From: G963720515 sp963720515 | Lineage (GTDB): Bacteria > Actinomycetota > Thermoleophilia > Gaiellales > Gaiellaceae | DNA length: 64,000 nucleotides | Reading direction: 5' to 3' | Assembly: GCA_963720515.1 (NCBI GenBank) | Contig: OY970397.1 | Span: forward strand, 2,356,001-2,420,000 | In this document: positions 43,678 to 52,933 of the stretch, piece by piece | Layout of the letters: every line of letters begins with the position of its first letter | Position numbering within the stretch: position 1 is the stretch's first letter | The notes under the pieces: model-generated | Told to the model about the DNA's origin: nothing | The model's input: only the letters and a program-made list of their open reading frames with translations | Databases searched by the model: none | Position numbers and translations under genes: made by a program

Positions 43678-44313
43678 GTGCGCTACCCGACCGTCCTCTT
43701 CGACCTCGACGGCACGCTGATCGACTCGGGCGGGATGATCCTCGCCTCGTTCCGGCATGCCACGCAGACCGTGCTCGAGCGCGAGATCCCCGACGAGGAG
43801 CTCGTTGCGGCCGTCGGCGGCGCGACGATCTACGACCAGATGCGGAGCTTTGACGCGCACCGCGTGGACGAGCTGGTCGAGGCCTACCGCGTGCACAACG
43901 AGCCGCTGCACGACGAGCTCGAGGCGTTCGACGGCATCCGCGACCTGCTCGAGCGGCTCCAGGGCGAGGGCCGCAAGCTTGGCATCGTGACCGCCAAGCG
44001 GCGCCGCACCGTGCAGCTCGCCTTCGACCTCCTCGACCTCGGCGCCTACTTCGACACGCTCGTCGGCGCGGAGGACACGACCGCGCACAAGCCGGATCCC
44101 GAGCCCGTCCTGACCGCCCTCGCGCGCCTCGGTTCGGCGCCGCACGAGGCGGCGTTCGTGGGCGACTCGCCGTTCGACATGGGCGCGGGCCGCGCGGCGG
44201 GCGTCTTCACCGTCGGTGTCTCCTGGGGCGGCCTCCATGCCGAGGAGCGGCTCCGCGAGGCCGGCGCCGACACGATCGTCCACTCCACGGAGGAGCTCCT
44301 CCATGCCCTCTAA
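43678..44313 (+). CDS. HAD-superfamily hydrolase (phosphoglycolate phosphatase/PpaX-like)
   Basis: 211 residues. HAD motif I is VLFDLDGTLIDSG, motif II LGIVTAKRR, motif III/IV HKPDPEPVLTAL and VGDSPFDMGAG. The cap is a short helical type between motifs I and II. It should dephosphorylate a small substrate such as phosphoglycolate or pyrophosphate. The start is GTG at 43678 because of the TAGCAT box and because motif I then falls near the N-terminus. It overlaps ligA by 11 nt. Confidence 0.87.
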   Translation: MRYPTVLFDLDGTLIDSGGMILASFRHATQTVLEREIPDEELVAAVGGATIYDQMRSFDAHRVDELVEAYRVHNEPLHDELEAFDGIRDLLERLQGEGRKLGIVTAKRRRTVQLAFDLLDLGAYFDTLVGAEDTTAHKPDPEPVLTALARLGSAPHEAAFVGDSPFDMGAGRAAGVFTVGVSWGGLHAEERLREAGADTIVHSTEELLHAL

Positions 44314-46309
44314 GGCCGTGTCCGCCCCCGAGAGGGCCGCCGAGCTCCGCGACCGGCTCAGGCAGTGGAGCTACGAGTACCACGTCCTGGACGATCCCAC
44401 GGTGCTGGACGCCGAGTACGACCGCGCCTACGACGAGCTCACGGCCATCGAGGACCAGCATCCGGACCTCGTCACCCCCGACTCGCCGACCCAGCGCGTC
44501 GGCGCCCCGCCCTCCGACAGGTTCACGAAGGTCCAGCACCTGGAGCCGATGGGCTCGCTCGACAAGGTGACGACCTCCGAGGCGCTCGAGAAGTGGGCCG
44601 AGGACGTACGCAAGCGCCTCGACTCCGACGAGCCGGTCGCGTATGTGATCGAGCCGAAGATCGACGGCCTCGCGATCAACCTGACCTACGAGGACGGCGT
44701 GCTCGTCCGCGGCGCGACGCGCGGCGACGGCATCCAGGGCGAGGACGTGACCGTGAACCTCCGCACGCTCGAGACGGTTCCGCTCCGGATGCTCGGCGAC
44801 GGGCTGCCGTCCGTGCTCGAGGTGCGCGGTGAGGTCTACCTGCCGATCTCCGGCTTCCGGGAGCTGAACGAGCGGCTCGCGGGGACGGGCCAGAAGCTCG
44901 CGCCCAACCCGCGCAACGCGGCCGCGGGCTCGCTCCGTCAGAAGGACTCGTCGATCACGGCCTCGCGGCCGCTAGCCATGTGGGCGTACGGGATCGGCCG
45001 CGCCGACCGACTCGAGGTGGCGACGCACTCGGAGACGCTCGCCTGGCTGCGCGAGCACGGCTTCCGCACGAATCCGTTCGCGCAGCGGCTCGAGACGATC
45101 GAGGAGGTCGCGGCGGCGTGCGAGGAGTGGGAGCACCGCCGTGTCGAGCTCGACTACGAGATCGACGGCATCGTCGTGAAGGTCGACTCGCTGGCCCAGC
45201 AGGGCGTCCTCGGCTCGCTCCATTCGCGCCCCCGCTGGTCGCGCGCGTTCAAGTGGGCGCCCATGACCGCGCAGACGAAGCTCCTCAAGATCCTGATCCG
45301 CGTCGGCCGCACCGGCGCGCTCAACCCGTGGGCCGTGCTCGAGCCGGTCGAGGTGGGCGGCGTCACCGTCTCGCGGGCGACGCTCCACAACGAGGAGGAC
45401 ATCAACCGCAAGGGCATCCGCGAGGGCGACACGGTGATCGTCCAGCGGGCGGGCGACGTGATCCCGCAGGTGGTCGGGCCCGCCGGGCCGCACGCGCGGG
45501 GCACGAAGGAGTTCCGGATGCCGAAGAACTGCCCGCTCTGCGGTGCCGAGATCGTGAAGCCCGAGGGCGAGGCCATGCACCGCTGCCCGAACCGCGCGTG
45601 CCCGTCGCGGGGCCTCGAGACGCTCATCAACTGGGTCACGGCCGCGATGGACATCGACGGCGTCGGGGAGCAGTTCGTCCGCCGCTTCTGGGACGAGGGG
45701 GTGCTCCGCTCGCTGCCCGACCTCTACCGGATCGACGCCGAGGAGCTGGCGCAGTTCGACGGCTTCGCGGAGATCTCCGCGAAGAACACGGTCGAGGCGA
45801 TCGAGCGGTCGAAGGCCCAGCCGTTCTTCCGCGTCCTCTTCGGCCTGAACATCCCGGACGTCGGCTGGGTGACCGCACAGAACCTCGCCAGGCATTTCGG
45901 AAACGTGGACGCGCTCATGGAGGCGGGGCAGGAGGACATCCTCGAGGTCGACGGGATCGGCCCCGAGCGGGCCGAGGCGATCGCCGAGTGGTTCTCGGAC
46001 GAGGCGAACCAGCGCCTCGTCGCCGAGCTCCGCGACCTCGGGCTCACGTTCGAGGCGGGCGAGGCCGAGCGGCCCGTCGAGGGGCCGCTGACCGGCTCCA
46101 CCTACGTCATCACGGGGACGCTCGAGCGCTGGACGCGCGAGGAGGCCCGCGCCGCCCTCGAGGCGAAGGGCGCCAAGGTCGGCGACTCGGTGTCGAAGAA
46201 GACGACCGGACTGATCGTCGGCGAGTCCCCCGGCTCGAAGCTCGCGAAGGCGGAGAAGGCCGGCGTCGAGATCCTCGAGGAGGCCGCGTTCGAGAAGCTC
46301 GTCAACTAG
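44303..46309 (+). CDS. ligA: NAD-dependent DNA ligase LigA
   Basis: 668 residues from ATG at 44303, with GGAGGAGC inside the end of the upstream HAD gene. Domain Ia (YEYHVLDDPTVLDAEYD), adenylation domain with the catalytic Lys in IEPKIDGLAI, OB domain, four-Cys zinc finger (CPLCGAEI ... CPNRACP), HhH repeats (VDGIGPERAEAIAEW) and a C-terminal BRCT domain (GSTYVITGTLERWTREEAR). It seals nicks in replication and repair. Its last 8 bp overlap the convergent membrane gene. Confidence 0.96.
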   Translation: MPSKAVSAPERAAELRDRLRQWSYEYHVLDDPTVLDAEYDRAYDELTAIEDQHPDLVTPDSPTQRVGAPPSDRFTKVQHLEPMGSLDKVTTSEALEKWAEDVRKRLDSDEPVAYVIEPKIDGLAINLTYEDGVLVRGATRGDGIQGEDVTVNLRTLETVPLRMLGDGLPSVLEVRGEVYLPISGFRELNERLAGTGQKLAPNPRNAAAGSLRQKDSSITASRPLAMWAYGIGRADRLEVATHSETLAWLREHGFRTNPFAQRLETIEEVAAACEEWEHRRVELDYEIDGIVVKVDSLAQQGVLGSLHSRPRWSRAFKWAPMTAQTKLLKILIRVGRTGALNPWAVLEPVEVGGVTVSRATLHNEEDINRKGIREGDTVIVQRAGDVIPQVVGPAGPHARGTKEFRMPKNCPLCGAEIVKPEGEAMHRCPNRACPSRGLETLINWVTAAMDIDGVGEQFVRRFWDEGVLRSLPDLYRIDAEELAQFDGFAEISAKNTVEAIERSKAQPFFRVLFGLNIPDVGWVTAQNLARHFGNVDALMEAGQEDILEVDGIGPERAEAIAEWFSDEANQRLVAELRDLGLTFEAGEAERPVEGPLTGSTYVITGTLERWTREEARAALEAKGAKVGDSVSKKTTGLIVGESPGSKLAKAEKAGVEILEEAAFEKLVN

Positions 46310-46889
46310 ACCGAGGCCAGAGCAGGGTCACGGTGAGGAGCGCGGCTACACAAGACCCGCCGAGCCCCAGCGCGAGGTCGCCGACCGTGCCCGCATACGC
46401 CGCCGCCTCCTCCTCCAAGCCGCTGTGGACGGACGCCACGTACTCGGCGAACTCCCACAGGATCGCCGTGACCGCGCCAAAGCCGATCGCGAGCGACGCG
46501 GCCTCCAGACGGCCGATCGGCATTCGCACGAGGAGCTGGCCAAACGCCGCGACAAAGAGGGCCCAGCTGACGAAGTGGTCCGCGTCGTCCCACCAGCCGA
46601 TCGAGTCGTACAGGTCGACGGCATTCGAGAGCGTGTCGATGAGGAACGGCGCGACGAGGAGGATGTCGAGCGCGTACGGATACGCAACCGGACGGCCGCG
46701 GCGCCGCTGCACGACCCACCACGCAACCGGGACGATCAGCACCGAAATCGGGTAAACGAGCGCGCGCCCGGTCATCGCCCTGCCCTCGAACCGGGGCGCG
46801 TCCGGGAACGTGATCGAAAACACGAGGAGCCCGACGAGCGCCGCCTTGACGGCCATGTCCACCGCGAACGCGGTCCGGTTTTTCGTCAC
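46302..46889 (-). CDS. integral membrane protein, DUF2238/YjdF-like
   Basis: 195 residues with about five hydrophobic segments. Polar residues within membrane segments (WWDDADHFVSWALF, WEFAEYVAS, VGDLALGLGG) match the conserved Asp/His/Glu pattern of the YjdF (DUF2238) family as I recall it. Function unknown. It lies 1 nt downstream of the carboxypeptidase gene on the same strand and is probably co-transcribed with it. Confidence 0.6.
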   Translation of the reverse strand: MTKNRTAFAVDMAVKAALVGLLVFSITFPDAPRFEGRAMTGRALVYPISVLIVPVAWWVVQRRRGRPVAYPYALDILLVAPFLIDTLSNAVDLYDSIGWWDDADHFVSWALFVAAFGQLLVRMPIGRLEAASLAIGFGAVTAILWEFAEYVASVHSGLEEEAAAYAGTVGDLALGLGGSCVAALLTVTLLWPRSS

Positions 46890-46890
46890 G

Positions 46891-48096
46891 CTAGGGCGCG
46901 CCGGCCAGGATCTGCGCGAAGCGGTCCTGGCTCTTCCGTGCCCGGGTCGCCGGGACGGGCGAGCCGTTCTGGAGGATCGAGAAGACGAAGCGCGACTTCA
47001 CGAAGCCCGAGAGGGCGGAGGCGTTTCTCGTCGTGCCGGTCTTCGCCCGTACCTGGGCGTAGGCCGGCGGGGACTTGAGCCGGTCGCGCAGCGTGCCGCT
47101 GACGCCGGCGACCGGGAGCGAGTTGTAGAAGATCCCCGAGAGGCGCGTGTCGCTCCACGCGGAGCGCAGGATCGCGGAGAGCGCTCGCGGGGTCATGCGA
47201 TCGAGGAGCGAGAGACCGGAGCCGTCGAGGATCTTCACGCCGGCAAGCGGCACGCCGCGCGCCTTGAGCACGCCCCGGACAACCTGCGCGCCTGCGGCGG
47301 TCGAGCCCTGGCCGAGCTCCTCGGCGCCGAGCCGCTTGAGCAGCATCTCCGCGTAGAAGTTGTCGCTTTCCCGGTTCATCTGGCGGACGAGGACGGCGAT
47401 TCTCGGGGAGACGACGTCGGCCAGGCGCACGGCGTCCGGCCCGACCTTCCCGAGCGACGCGCTGCGCATGACGCGGATTCCGGCCGTGAGCAGCGCGCTG
47501 CGGAAGAGGTGCGCCGCCGAGAGCGCCGGCCGGTCGACGGTCTGGCCGAGGACGAAGGCGCGCCCTACGACGAGCGCCGAGAGCGGTGGCGACTCCTCCT
47601 TGTAGAAGCTTCGCTTCCAGCCCGGCCCCACGCGGATGCGGTCGAAGTACGACTCGTCGCCGATGATCCCGCCGGTCACCCAGCGGATCCCGCGGGCTCG
47701 GAGGCGTTTGGCGAGCAGTGCGAGGTCGTCGCGCTGCAGGCTCGGGTCGCCGTAGCCCTTGATGAGGATGCGCCCGCGCCAGACCGTGCCGTCGAGCCGT
47801 CCCTCGCCGAAGACCCGGGTCGGGATCCGGCTCTGCGGATTCATCTTCTCGAGCACCGAGATCGCGACGGTCAGCTTCTCGTTCGACGCGGGCCGAAGCG
47901 CGCGGTCGGCGTTGTGCTCGTAGACGGTCGTTCCGCTCGTGAGGTCGAAGGCGATGCCGCCCTGGTGGCTCCAGGCAATCCGCGACGAGGCGAGGGCCGC
48001 GTCGAGGCGCCCTGCAAGCCCCGCCTGCGCGGTGGAGGCGCCCGCAAGCGCCGCGAGCGCGGCGGCGAGCACGATGAGACGTCGGCTGTTGCGCAT
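46891..48096 (-). CDS. dacB: D-alanyl-D-alanine carboxypeptidase/endopeptidase (PBP4, S13 family)
   Basis: 401 residues with a signal peptide ending near residue 25 (AALAGASTAQA). The three penicillin-binding motifs are present: SxxK in RPASNEKLT, SxN in RESDNFYAEML and KTG in RAKTGTTRNA. Domains II/III between SxxK and SxN have the usual ILIKGYGDPSL and GGIIGDESYFD. It trims or cleaves peptidoglycan cross-links outside the membrane. TTGCGCAT at the start makes the minus-strand ATG clear. Confidence 0.92.
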   Translation of the reverse strand: MRNSRRLIVLAAALAALAGASTAQAGLAGRLDAALASSRIAWSHQGGIAFDLTSGTTVYEHNADRALRPASNEKLTVAISVLEKMNPQSRIPTRVFGEGRLDGTVWRGRILIKGYGDPSLQRDDLALLAKRLRARGIRWVTGGIIGDESYFDRIRVGPGWKRSFYKEESPPLSALVVGRAFVLGQTVDRPALSAAHLFRSALLTAGIRVMRSASLGKVGPDAVRLADVVSPRIAVLVRQMNRESDNFYAEMLLKRLGAEELGQGSTAAGAQVVRGVLKARGVPLAGVKILDGSGLSLLDRMTPRALSAILRSAWSDTRLSGIFYNSLPVAGVSGTLRDRLKSPPAYAQVRAKTGTTRNASALSGFVKSRFVFSILQNGSPVPATRARKSQDRFAQILAGAP

Positions 48097-48181
48097 TCAG
48101 CTAGGACCCCGAGCCCACACGATAGGCCGGTCGGCCCATGGAGTCGTCAGGGACTCCTCAGGATAATTGCAGGCGCGCGCG

Positions 48182-48529
48182 ATGGAAGACCTGTCCTCCC
48201 TCCTCGAGCGGATTGAGGCGCTCGTAGCCGGGCGGGACGACGTCGTGCCCGAGCGCCGTCTCGAGCGCATGGAGCACACGCTGACGGACGGCTATGCGCG
48301 GGCGCTCGAGCTCGAGGCGGAGAGCGGGCGGATCCAGCGCGAGATCGCGTCGGCCGCCGGGGGCGGAACGGCGAAGGAGCTCCGGACGCTCGCCGGGCGG
48401 CTCGCGAAGAACGAGGACGATCTCCGCGGCCTGCGCCGCGAGCTCGCGGCGCTCCGGCGCGCGGTCTACGACGCGAGGGCGGCGGCCGAGGAGCCGGCCC
48501 CGCGCGTCAAGGCCGGCCGGCGCCGCTAG
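48182..48529 (+). CDS. small coiled-coil protein of unknown function
   Basis: 115 residues from ATG at 48182; GATAAT at 48160-48165 could be its -10, giving a leader of about ten bases. The whole protein is helical and charged, with heptad-like Leu spacing (LSSLLERIEALVAG, LRTLAGRLAKNEDDLRGLRR) and a basic end. I recognise no family. It lies 3 nt from the convergent response regulator. A TTG at 48167 is an alternative start. Confidence 0.6.
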   Translation: MEDLSSLLERIEALVAGRDDVVPERRLERMEHTLTDGYARALELEAESGRIQREIASAAGGGTAKELRTLAGRLAKNEDDLRGLRRELAALRRAVYDARAAAEEPAPRVKAGRRR

Positions 48530-48532
48530 CGC

Positions 48533-49237
48533 TCAGACGATCCCGCTTCGGACCGCGTACACCGCGGCCTGGATGCGGTTGTCGATCTGGAGCTTCATCA
48601 GGATGTTCGAGATGTGGTTCTTGACCGTCTTCGGGCTGATGTAGAGCTCCTTCGCGATCTCGGCGTTGTCCTTGCCGACGGCGATCAGCTTGAGGACGTC
48701 GAGCTCGCGCTCCGAGAGCTCGGCCCGGACCGGCTTGGCCCGTCCGCCCGCGGTCTGCTGGGCGCGGAGGAGCTGGAGCACCTTCGTCGCGATCTGCGGC
48801 GAGATGAGCGACTCGCCCGCGGCCGCCGCGCGGATCCCTGCGATCAGCTCCTGGATGGACGAGTCCTTGAGCAGGTAGCCGCACGCGCCCGCCATGACCG
48901 CGTCCACGACGTCGCCGTCGTCGGCCGAGATGGTGAGGACGACGACGCGGGTGCGCGGGGCGAACGCGGCGATCTCGCGGGTCGCGTCGACCCCGGAGAT
49001 GCCCGGCATGTTGATGTCCATGACGACGACGTCGGGCGCCAGGTCGCGCACGAGGCGCAGCGCGGCGTCGCCCGTCGCGGCCTCGCCGATCACGTGGACG
49101 CCCTGCTCGGTGAGGAGGTTCACGAGGCCCGTGCGGAACAGGTCGTGGTCGTCCACCAGGATGACCCGCGGCTGCTCGCCTTCCTTGTGGCCCCGAATCC
49201 CCTCGTCGGGCACGGGCTCGGCCCTCACCGACGTCAT
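48533..49237 (-). CDS. NarL/LuxR-family response regulator
   Basis: 234 residues from ATG at 49235-49237 after GGGAGGAG. The receiver domain (about 23-140) has VDDHDLF, the phospho-acceptor Asp in VVVMDINMPG, and Lys in YLLKDSS. The LuxR HTH (about 170-230) reads LSERELDVLKLIAVGKDNAE and SPKTVKNHISNILMKL. It should act as a phosphorylation-controlled dimeric activator. No histidine kinase gene is adjacent, so its partner is elsewhere. Confidence 0.92.
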   Translation of the reverse strand: MTSVRAEPVPDEGIRGHKEGEQPRVILVDDHDLFRTGLVNLLTEQGVHVIGEAATGDAALRLVRDLAPDVVVMDINMPGISGVDATREIAAFAPRTRVVVLTISADDGDVVDAVMAGACGYLLKDSSIQELIAGIRAAAAGESLISPQIATKVLQLLRAQQTAGGRAKPVRAELSERELDVLKLIAVGKDNAEIAKELYISPKTVKNHISNILMKLQIDNRIQAAVYAVRSGIV

Positions 49238-49275
49238 TGCTCCTCCCTCGCCGTCGTGCCTGATTCTAGTGACGC

Positions 49276-50307
49276 TCAGTGCAGGGTGATGGTTACGGTG
49301 CGCCGGCCCCACGCGAGGGCCTGGGCGACGGTGGGGAACCATAGGTCGATCGTGTGTCCGACGACTGCGCCGCCCGTGTCCGCCGCAACGCCGTCTCCAT
49401 AGCCCGGGATCGTCATCCGCGTCCCAAGCGGGATCACCGAGGGATCGACGGCGACGACGCCCCAGCCGGTCGGGACGCCCGTGGCGGTCATCCCCTGGAT
49501 TGCGTAGCCGGTGGAGGAGACCGTCATCTGCGTGCCGGGCGAGGTGTCCGGGGCGACGGATGGGCCGTTCGAGACCGTCTGTGCGCCCCCGCCGAGGCCC
49601 GACGCGGTCTCCTGCGCGGCGGACGCCTGGCTCGCGAGCGATGCGACGCGCGACTGGGCGAGGTGCCGCTGGCGGATGAGCGAGGCGAGGTAGGCCCGGC
49701 GCTCCTGCTGCGTCGCCCGCAGGGAAGCCGTCGCGCTCGCGGCCTGAGCCACGAGGACGCGCAGCGCCGCCGAGCGCCGGTCGAGCTCATGCACGGCCTC
49801 ACGCACGTCGACGCGCGCCTGGCGCACCTGCCGGACGACCGCCACGTCCTGGCTCGCGATCCGCTTCATGCTGTCGAGCGTGGAGAGCGCCTCGTCGATG
49901 GACTCCGCCCCGAGGACGACGGCGAGCGGATCGGGCTCGCCCTGGACGTAGAGGTCGAGCAGGCGCTGCTCGAGCCGCGTCTGCGCCGCCGCCAGCGTGA
50001 GCTTGACCTCTGCGAGCGCGTGCTCGGCCGATTCCCGCTCCCGGGCGACCTCGTCCGAGCGCGCCTGGAGCCGCGCGAGCCGGGCCTCGGAGCGCGCAAG
50101 CTCCGACTGGAGCCCGTAAAGCTCGAGCACGACGCCGCGGCTCTTCGAGGCCAGGGCGTCCGCGGACGTGCGGAGACGCTGCGTCTCACGCGTGGTGTCG
50201 CCCTGGTTTGCGCGCGCGCCCCCTGCCCCCAAGAGCACCGCAGCCACCGCGAGTGCGACGACGACGAGGCGTTCGGGACACGCGCGGCCTCGTGCAGCCG
50301 CTCGCAC
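49276..50307 (-). CDS. secreted coiled-coil protein with C-terminal 3D domain
   Basis: 343 residues from GTG at 50305-50307; TAGGGT lies 8 nt upstream on that strand. A signal peptide (LVVVALAVAAVLLGAGGARA) is followed by a long coiled coil (about 40-230) of the CwlO/PcsB type with LDLYVQGEPDPLAVVLGAES, and by a C-terminal 3D domain with three Asp residues (VAVDPSVIPLG, VAADTGG, TIDLW). 3D domains occur in lytic transglycosylase-like cell-wall enzymes. It is divergent from a NlpC/P60 protein with the same kind of coiled coil. Confidence 0.82.
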   Translation of the reverse strand: MRAAARGRACPERLVVVALAVAAVLLGAGGARANQGDTTRETQRLRTSADALASKSRGVVLELYGLQSELARSEARLARLQARSDEVARERESAEHALAEVKLTLAAAQTRLEQRLLDLYVQGEPDPLAVVLGAESIDEALSTLDSMKRIASQDVAVVRQVRQARVDVREAVHELDRRSAALRVLVAQAASATASLRATQQERRAYLASLIRQRHLAQSRVASLASQASAAQETASGLGGGAQTVSNGPSVAPDTSPGTQMTVSSTGYAIQGMTATGVPTGWGVVAVDPSVIPLGTRMTIPGYGDGVAADTGGAVVGHTIDLWFPTVAQALAWGRRTVTITLH

Positions 50308-50368
50308 GGGGCGGCACCCTACCACGCGGAAAAAGGTGCCGTTTGCCACGTTTTCATGCGGTACTCGT

Positions 50369-50397
50369 TTGCCCTCGTCTGGGGGCCTTGTTAACAT
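50369..50397 (+). promoter_or_regulatory. promoter of NlpC/P60 gene
   Basis: TTGCCC (50369-50374), 17-bp spacer, TAACAT (50392-50397), then 9 bp to the GTG start at 50407. Good match to a housekeeping promoter with a near-leaderless mRNA. Confidence 0.6.
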
Positions 50398-50406
50398 CGC
50401 CCACCT

Positions 50407-51546
50407 GTGCCGGCGAGCAGAGCCTCCTGCCCGCCCCACGGGGCTAAGGCGTCGAGAGTCGTAAAGCTGCGGCTCAGCGCCCTTCGTGCAGCGGTTGTCG
50501 CCGTTGCGCTCCTGGGGATTTTGCTGACGGCCGCGACTGCGGCCGCGGACACCGTAACCTCGAAACGGGCCGAGGCCGACCGTGTCCTCGGGCAGATCGC
50601 GGTGCTCGACGCGAGCGTGGAGAAGGCGGTGGACGCCTACAACGCGGCGCAGATCGAGCTGGACAGCCTGAAGAAGCAGGAGAAGGAGAACCGCTACCAC
50701 CTCGCGCTCGCCAAGAAGAGCTTCACGCAGGCGCAGAAGACGCTCCAGGCCCGGCTCGTCACGCTGTATACGACCGGCGAGACCACGACGCTAGAGGTGA
50801 TCCTCGGCGCCACGAGCCTCGACGACCTTCTGAACCGCGCGGACACGGTCACGCGCGTCTCGGCCGCGGACACCCGGATCGTGAAGGAGCTCGTCCGCGC
50901 CAAGACGTCCATGAAGCGGATGGAGAAGCAGCTCGCCGCGCAGAGCAGCCGCCAGGCGGCCGTCGTCGCCGACCTCGCCGCGCGCAAGCGCGACATCGAG
51001 TCGCAGATCTCCGAGCGCCACCGCCTCCTGAACTCCATCAAGAGCGAGATCGCCTCCATCCAGGCGGCCGAGGCGAAGCGCCAGGCCAAACTCCAGGCGC
51101 AGGCGGCGCAGGTCGCGGCCTCGCAGGGCTCGTCGTCGAACACGTCCTGGGACCCCGTCGGCTCCGAGGTCACGTCCTCGACGCCTCCGCCCTCCCGCTA
51201 CGGCGGCGTGGTCGGGGTCGCGATGCGCTACCTCGGTACCCCGTACGTCTGGGGCGGCGCGTCGCCGAGCGGCTTTGACTGCTCCGGCTTCGTCATGTAC
51301 GTCTACAGCCAGGTCGGCGTCTCGCTCCCGCACAACGCGGCGATGCAGTACGGCTACGGGACGCCCGTCTCGCGCTCCGACCTCCAGGCCGGCGACCTGG
51401 TGTTCTTCGACGGACTCGGCCACGTCGGGATCTACGTCGGCGGCGGCTCGTTCATCCACTCGCCGCACACCGGCGACGTCGTGAAGATCTCGAGCCTGTC
51501 CGACTCCTGGTACGCGAGCACGTACGTCGGCGCCCGCCGGCTCTAG
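50407..51546 (+). CDS. NlpC/P60 family peptidoglycan endopeptidase with coiled coil
   Basis: 379 residues from GTG. A signal peptide (LRAAVVAVALLGILLTAATA) is followed by a coiled coil (about 50-215) including LVTLYTTGETTTLEVILGAT, and a C-terminal NlpC/P60 domain (about 255-379). The catalytic set is Cys in FDCSGFVMY, His in GHVGIYVG and His in FIHSPHTG. It should cut D-Glu-meso-DAP bonds in the wall, with the coiled coil as a regulatory arm in the manner of RipC/CwlO. Its promoter region is shared with the divergent 3D-domain gene. Confidence 0.9.
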   Translation: MPASRASCPPHGAKASRVVKLRLSALRAAVVAVALLGILLTAATAAADTVTSKRAEADRVLGQIAVLDASVEKAVDAYNAAQIELDSLKKQEKENRYHLALAKKSFTQAQKTLQARLVTLYTTGETTTLEVILGATSLDDLLNRADTVTRVSAADTRIVKELVRAKTSMKRMEKQLAAQSSRQAAVVADLAARKRDIESQISERHRLLNSIKSEIASIQAAEAKRQAKLQAQAAQVAASQGSSSNTSWDPVGSEVTSSTPPPSRYGGVVGVAMRYLGTPYVWGGASPSGFDCSGFVMYVYSQVGVSLPHNAAMQYGYGTPVSRSDLQAGDLVFFDGLGHVGIYVGGGSFIHSPHTGDVVKISSLSDSWYASTYVGARRL

Positions 51547-51556
51547 CTTCCCCCAG

Positions 51557-51973
51557 CTAGGCCGCGTGCTTGCGCAGCCGGACCGACGTCTCGCCGTTCG
51601 TCCGGGAGAAGACCGCCTCGTCCATGAGCGAGACGATCAGCGGCAGGCCGCGTCCGCGCTCGGATGCCGCGATGTCCTCGCGCAGCCGGAACGGGCCGTG
51701 GCTCACGACCTCGACCTCGAGGCCGTCGCCGTCGACGCGGATGCGAACCTCGGCGCTGCCCTCGCCGGAGGGATGACGCAGGGCGTTCGCGACCGCCTCG
51801 GTGACGGCGAGCCGCACGGCGAACGACGCCTCCCGTGAGAGACCGGCGTCCGTCGCGACGTCGGTGAGCAGGCGCCGCAGGCGTGCAATTGCCACCGGAT
51901 CGTCCGGCACGTGCAGGTGAATCCGCTCGCCTTTATCGGCGCCGTTCGGCATCTCATGTTTGCGGGTACCCAT
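51557..51973 (-). CDS. RsbW/SpoIIAB-like ATP-binding protein (anti-sigma factor type)
   Basis: 138 residues from ATG at 51971-51973; TTG at 51988 and ATG at 51952 are alternatives. HATPase_c_2 fold with N-box AVRLAVTEAVANALRHP and G-box RGRGLPLIVSLMDEA. Members bind ATP and act as anti-sigma factors or serine kinases in partner-switching stress control. No STAS antagonist, phosphatase or sigma factor gene is adjacent. It is divergent from Ku. Confidence 0.8.
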   Translation of the reverse strand: MGTRKHEMPNGADKGERIHLHVPDDPVAIARLRRLLTDVATDAGLSREASFAVRLAVTEAVANALRHPSGEGSAEVRIRVDGDGLEVEVVSHGPFRLREDIAASERGRGLPLIVSLMDEAVFSRTNGETSVRLRKHAA

Positions 51974-52046
51974 CGGAGTTCGCGGCAAACGAGGAAGAAT
52001 CCGGGTGGAGGGATCGCCGGCCGGGCGACGAAAACCGCTCTCCCGC

Positions 52047-52052
52047 TACGCT
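52047..52052 (+). promoter_or_regulatory. leaderless promoter -10 for Ku gene
   Basis: TACGCT is followed by seven bases and the ATG start at 52060. Confidence 0.5.
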
Positions 52053-52059
52053 CTTGGAC

Positions 52060-52913
52060 ATGCGCACGATCTGGAACGGATCCATTTCCTTCGGCCTGGT
52101 CACCATCCCGGTGGGCCTCGCCGTGGCGCAGCAGCGAAAGGACGTCTCCTTCCGAACGCTGCACCGCGAATGCGGCACGCCGATCAAGCAGAAGCGCTGG
52201 TGCCCGAAGCACGAGCGCGAGGTCGAGGCGGACGAGCTCGTCAAGGGCTGGGAGTTCTCGAAGGGCCAGTTCGTCATGGTCGAGGACTCCGACCTCGAGG
52301 CGGTTGCGCTCCAGCGCTCGCACTCGGTCGAGATCGTCAAGTTCGTGCCCGTCGAGGAGGTCGACCCGATCTACTTCGACCGGACGTACTACCTCGCGCC
52401 GGCCGACGCGCCTGCGCAGCAGCGCCCTACGCGCTGCTCCTCGCAGCGATGAAGGACACGGGCCTCGGCGCGGTCGGCAAGTTCGTGCTCTGGGGCAAGG
52501 AGAACCTCTGCCTCATCCGGCCGCTCGGCGAGTCGCTCGCGCTCGAGACGCTCTTCTTCGCCGAGGACGTGCGGGCGCGGGACGAGATCGACGAGGTCGT
52601 CTCCGAGGTCAAGGTGGAGAAGGCCGAGCTCGAGATGGCGAAGCAGCTCGTCGAGTCGCTCTCCGGCGAGTACGACCCGGAGGAGTTCCGGAACGAGTAC
52701 CGCGACCAGCTGAAGGCGATGCTCGAGGCCAAGCTCGCGGGCGAGGAGATCGTCGCGCCCGAGCCGGCCGAGCCCGCGCAGGTCATCGACCTCATGGACG
52801 CGCTCAAGGCGAGCGTCGAGCAGGCGAGCAAGCGCGACGGCGACAAGAAGCCGGCCGCCCGCAAGAAGGCCGCCGCCTCGGGCGGCCGAAAGCGCGCCTC
52901 GGCGCGCTCCTAG
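52060..52913 (+). pseudogene. ku: non-homologous end-joining protein Ku, split by a frameshift
   Basis: From ATG at 52060 the N-terminal half reads MRTIWNGSISFGLVTIPVGL and continues to YYLAPADAP, then runs into a stop at 52452. The second half continues in another frame (YALLLAAMKDTGLGAVGKFV, NLCLIRPLGESLALETLFF) to the stop at 52913, with a basic Lys/Arg/Ala tail. Inserting one base at the CCC at 52425-52427 restores a continuous protein of about 284 residues of normal Ku layout. Ku binds DNA ends and recruits LigD. Both halves look well conserved, so the break is either very recent or a sequence error. Confidence 0.85.
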
Positions 52914-52933
52914 CCTCGCGGCGGCCTTGACCC

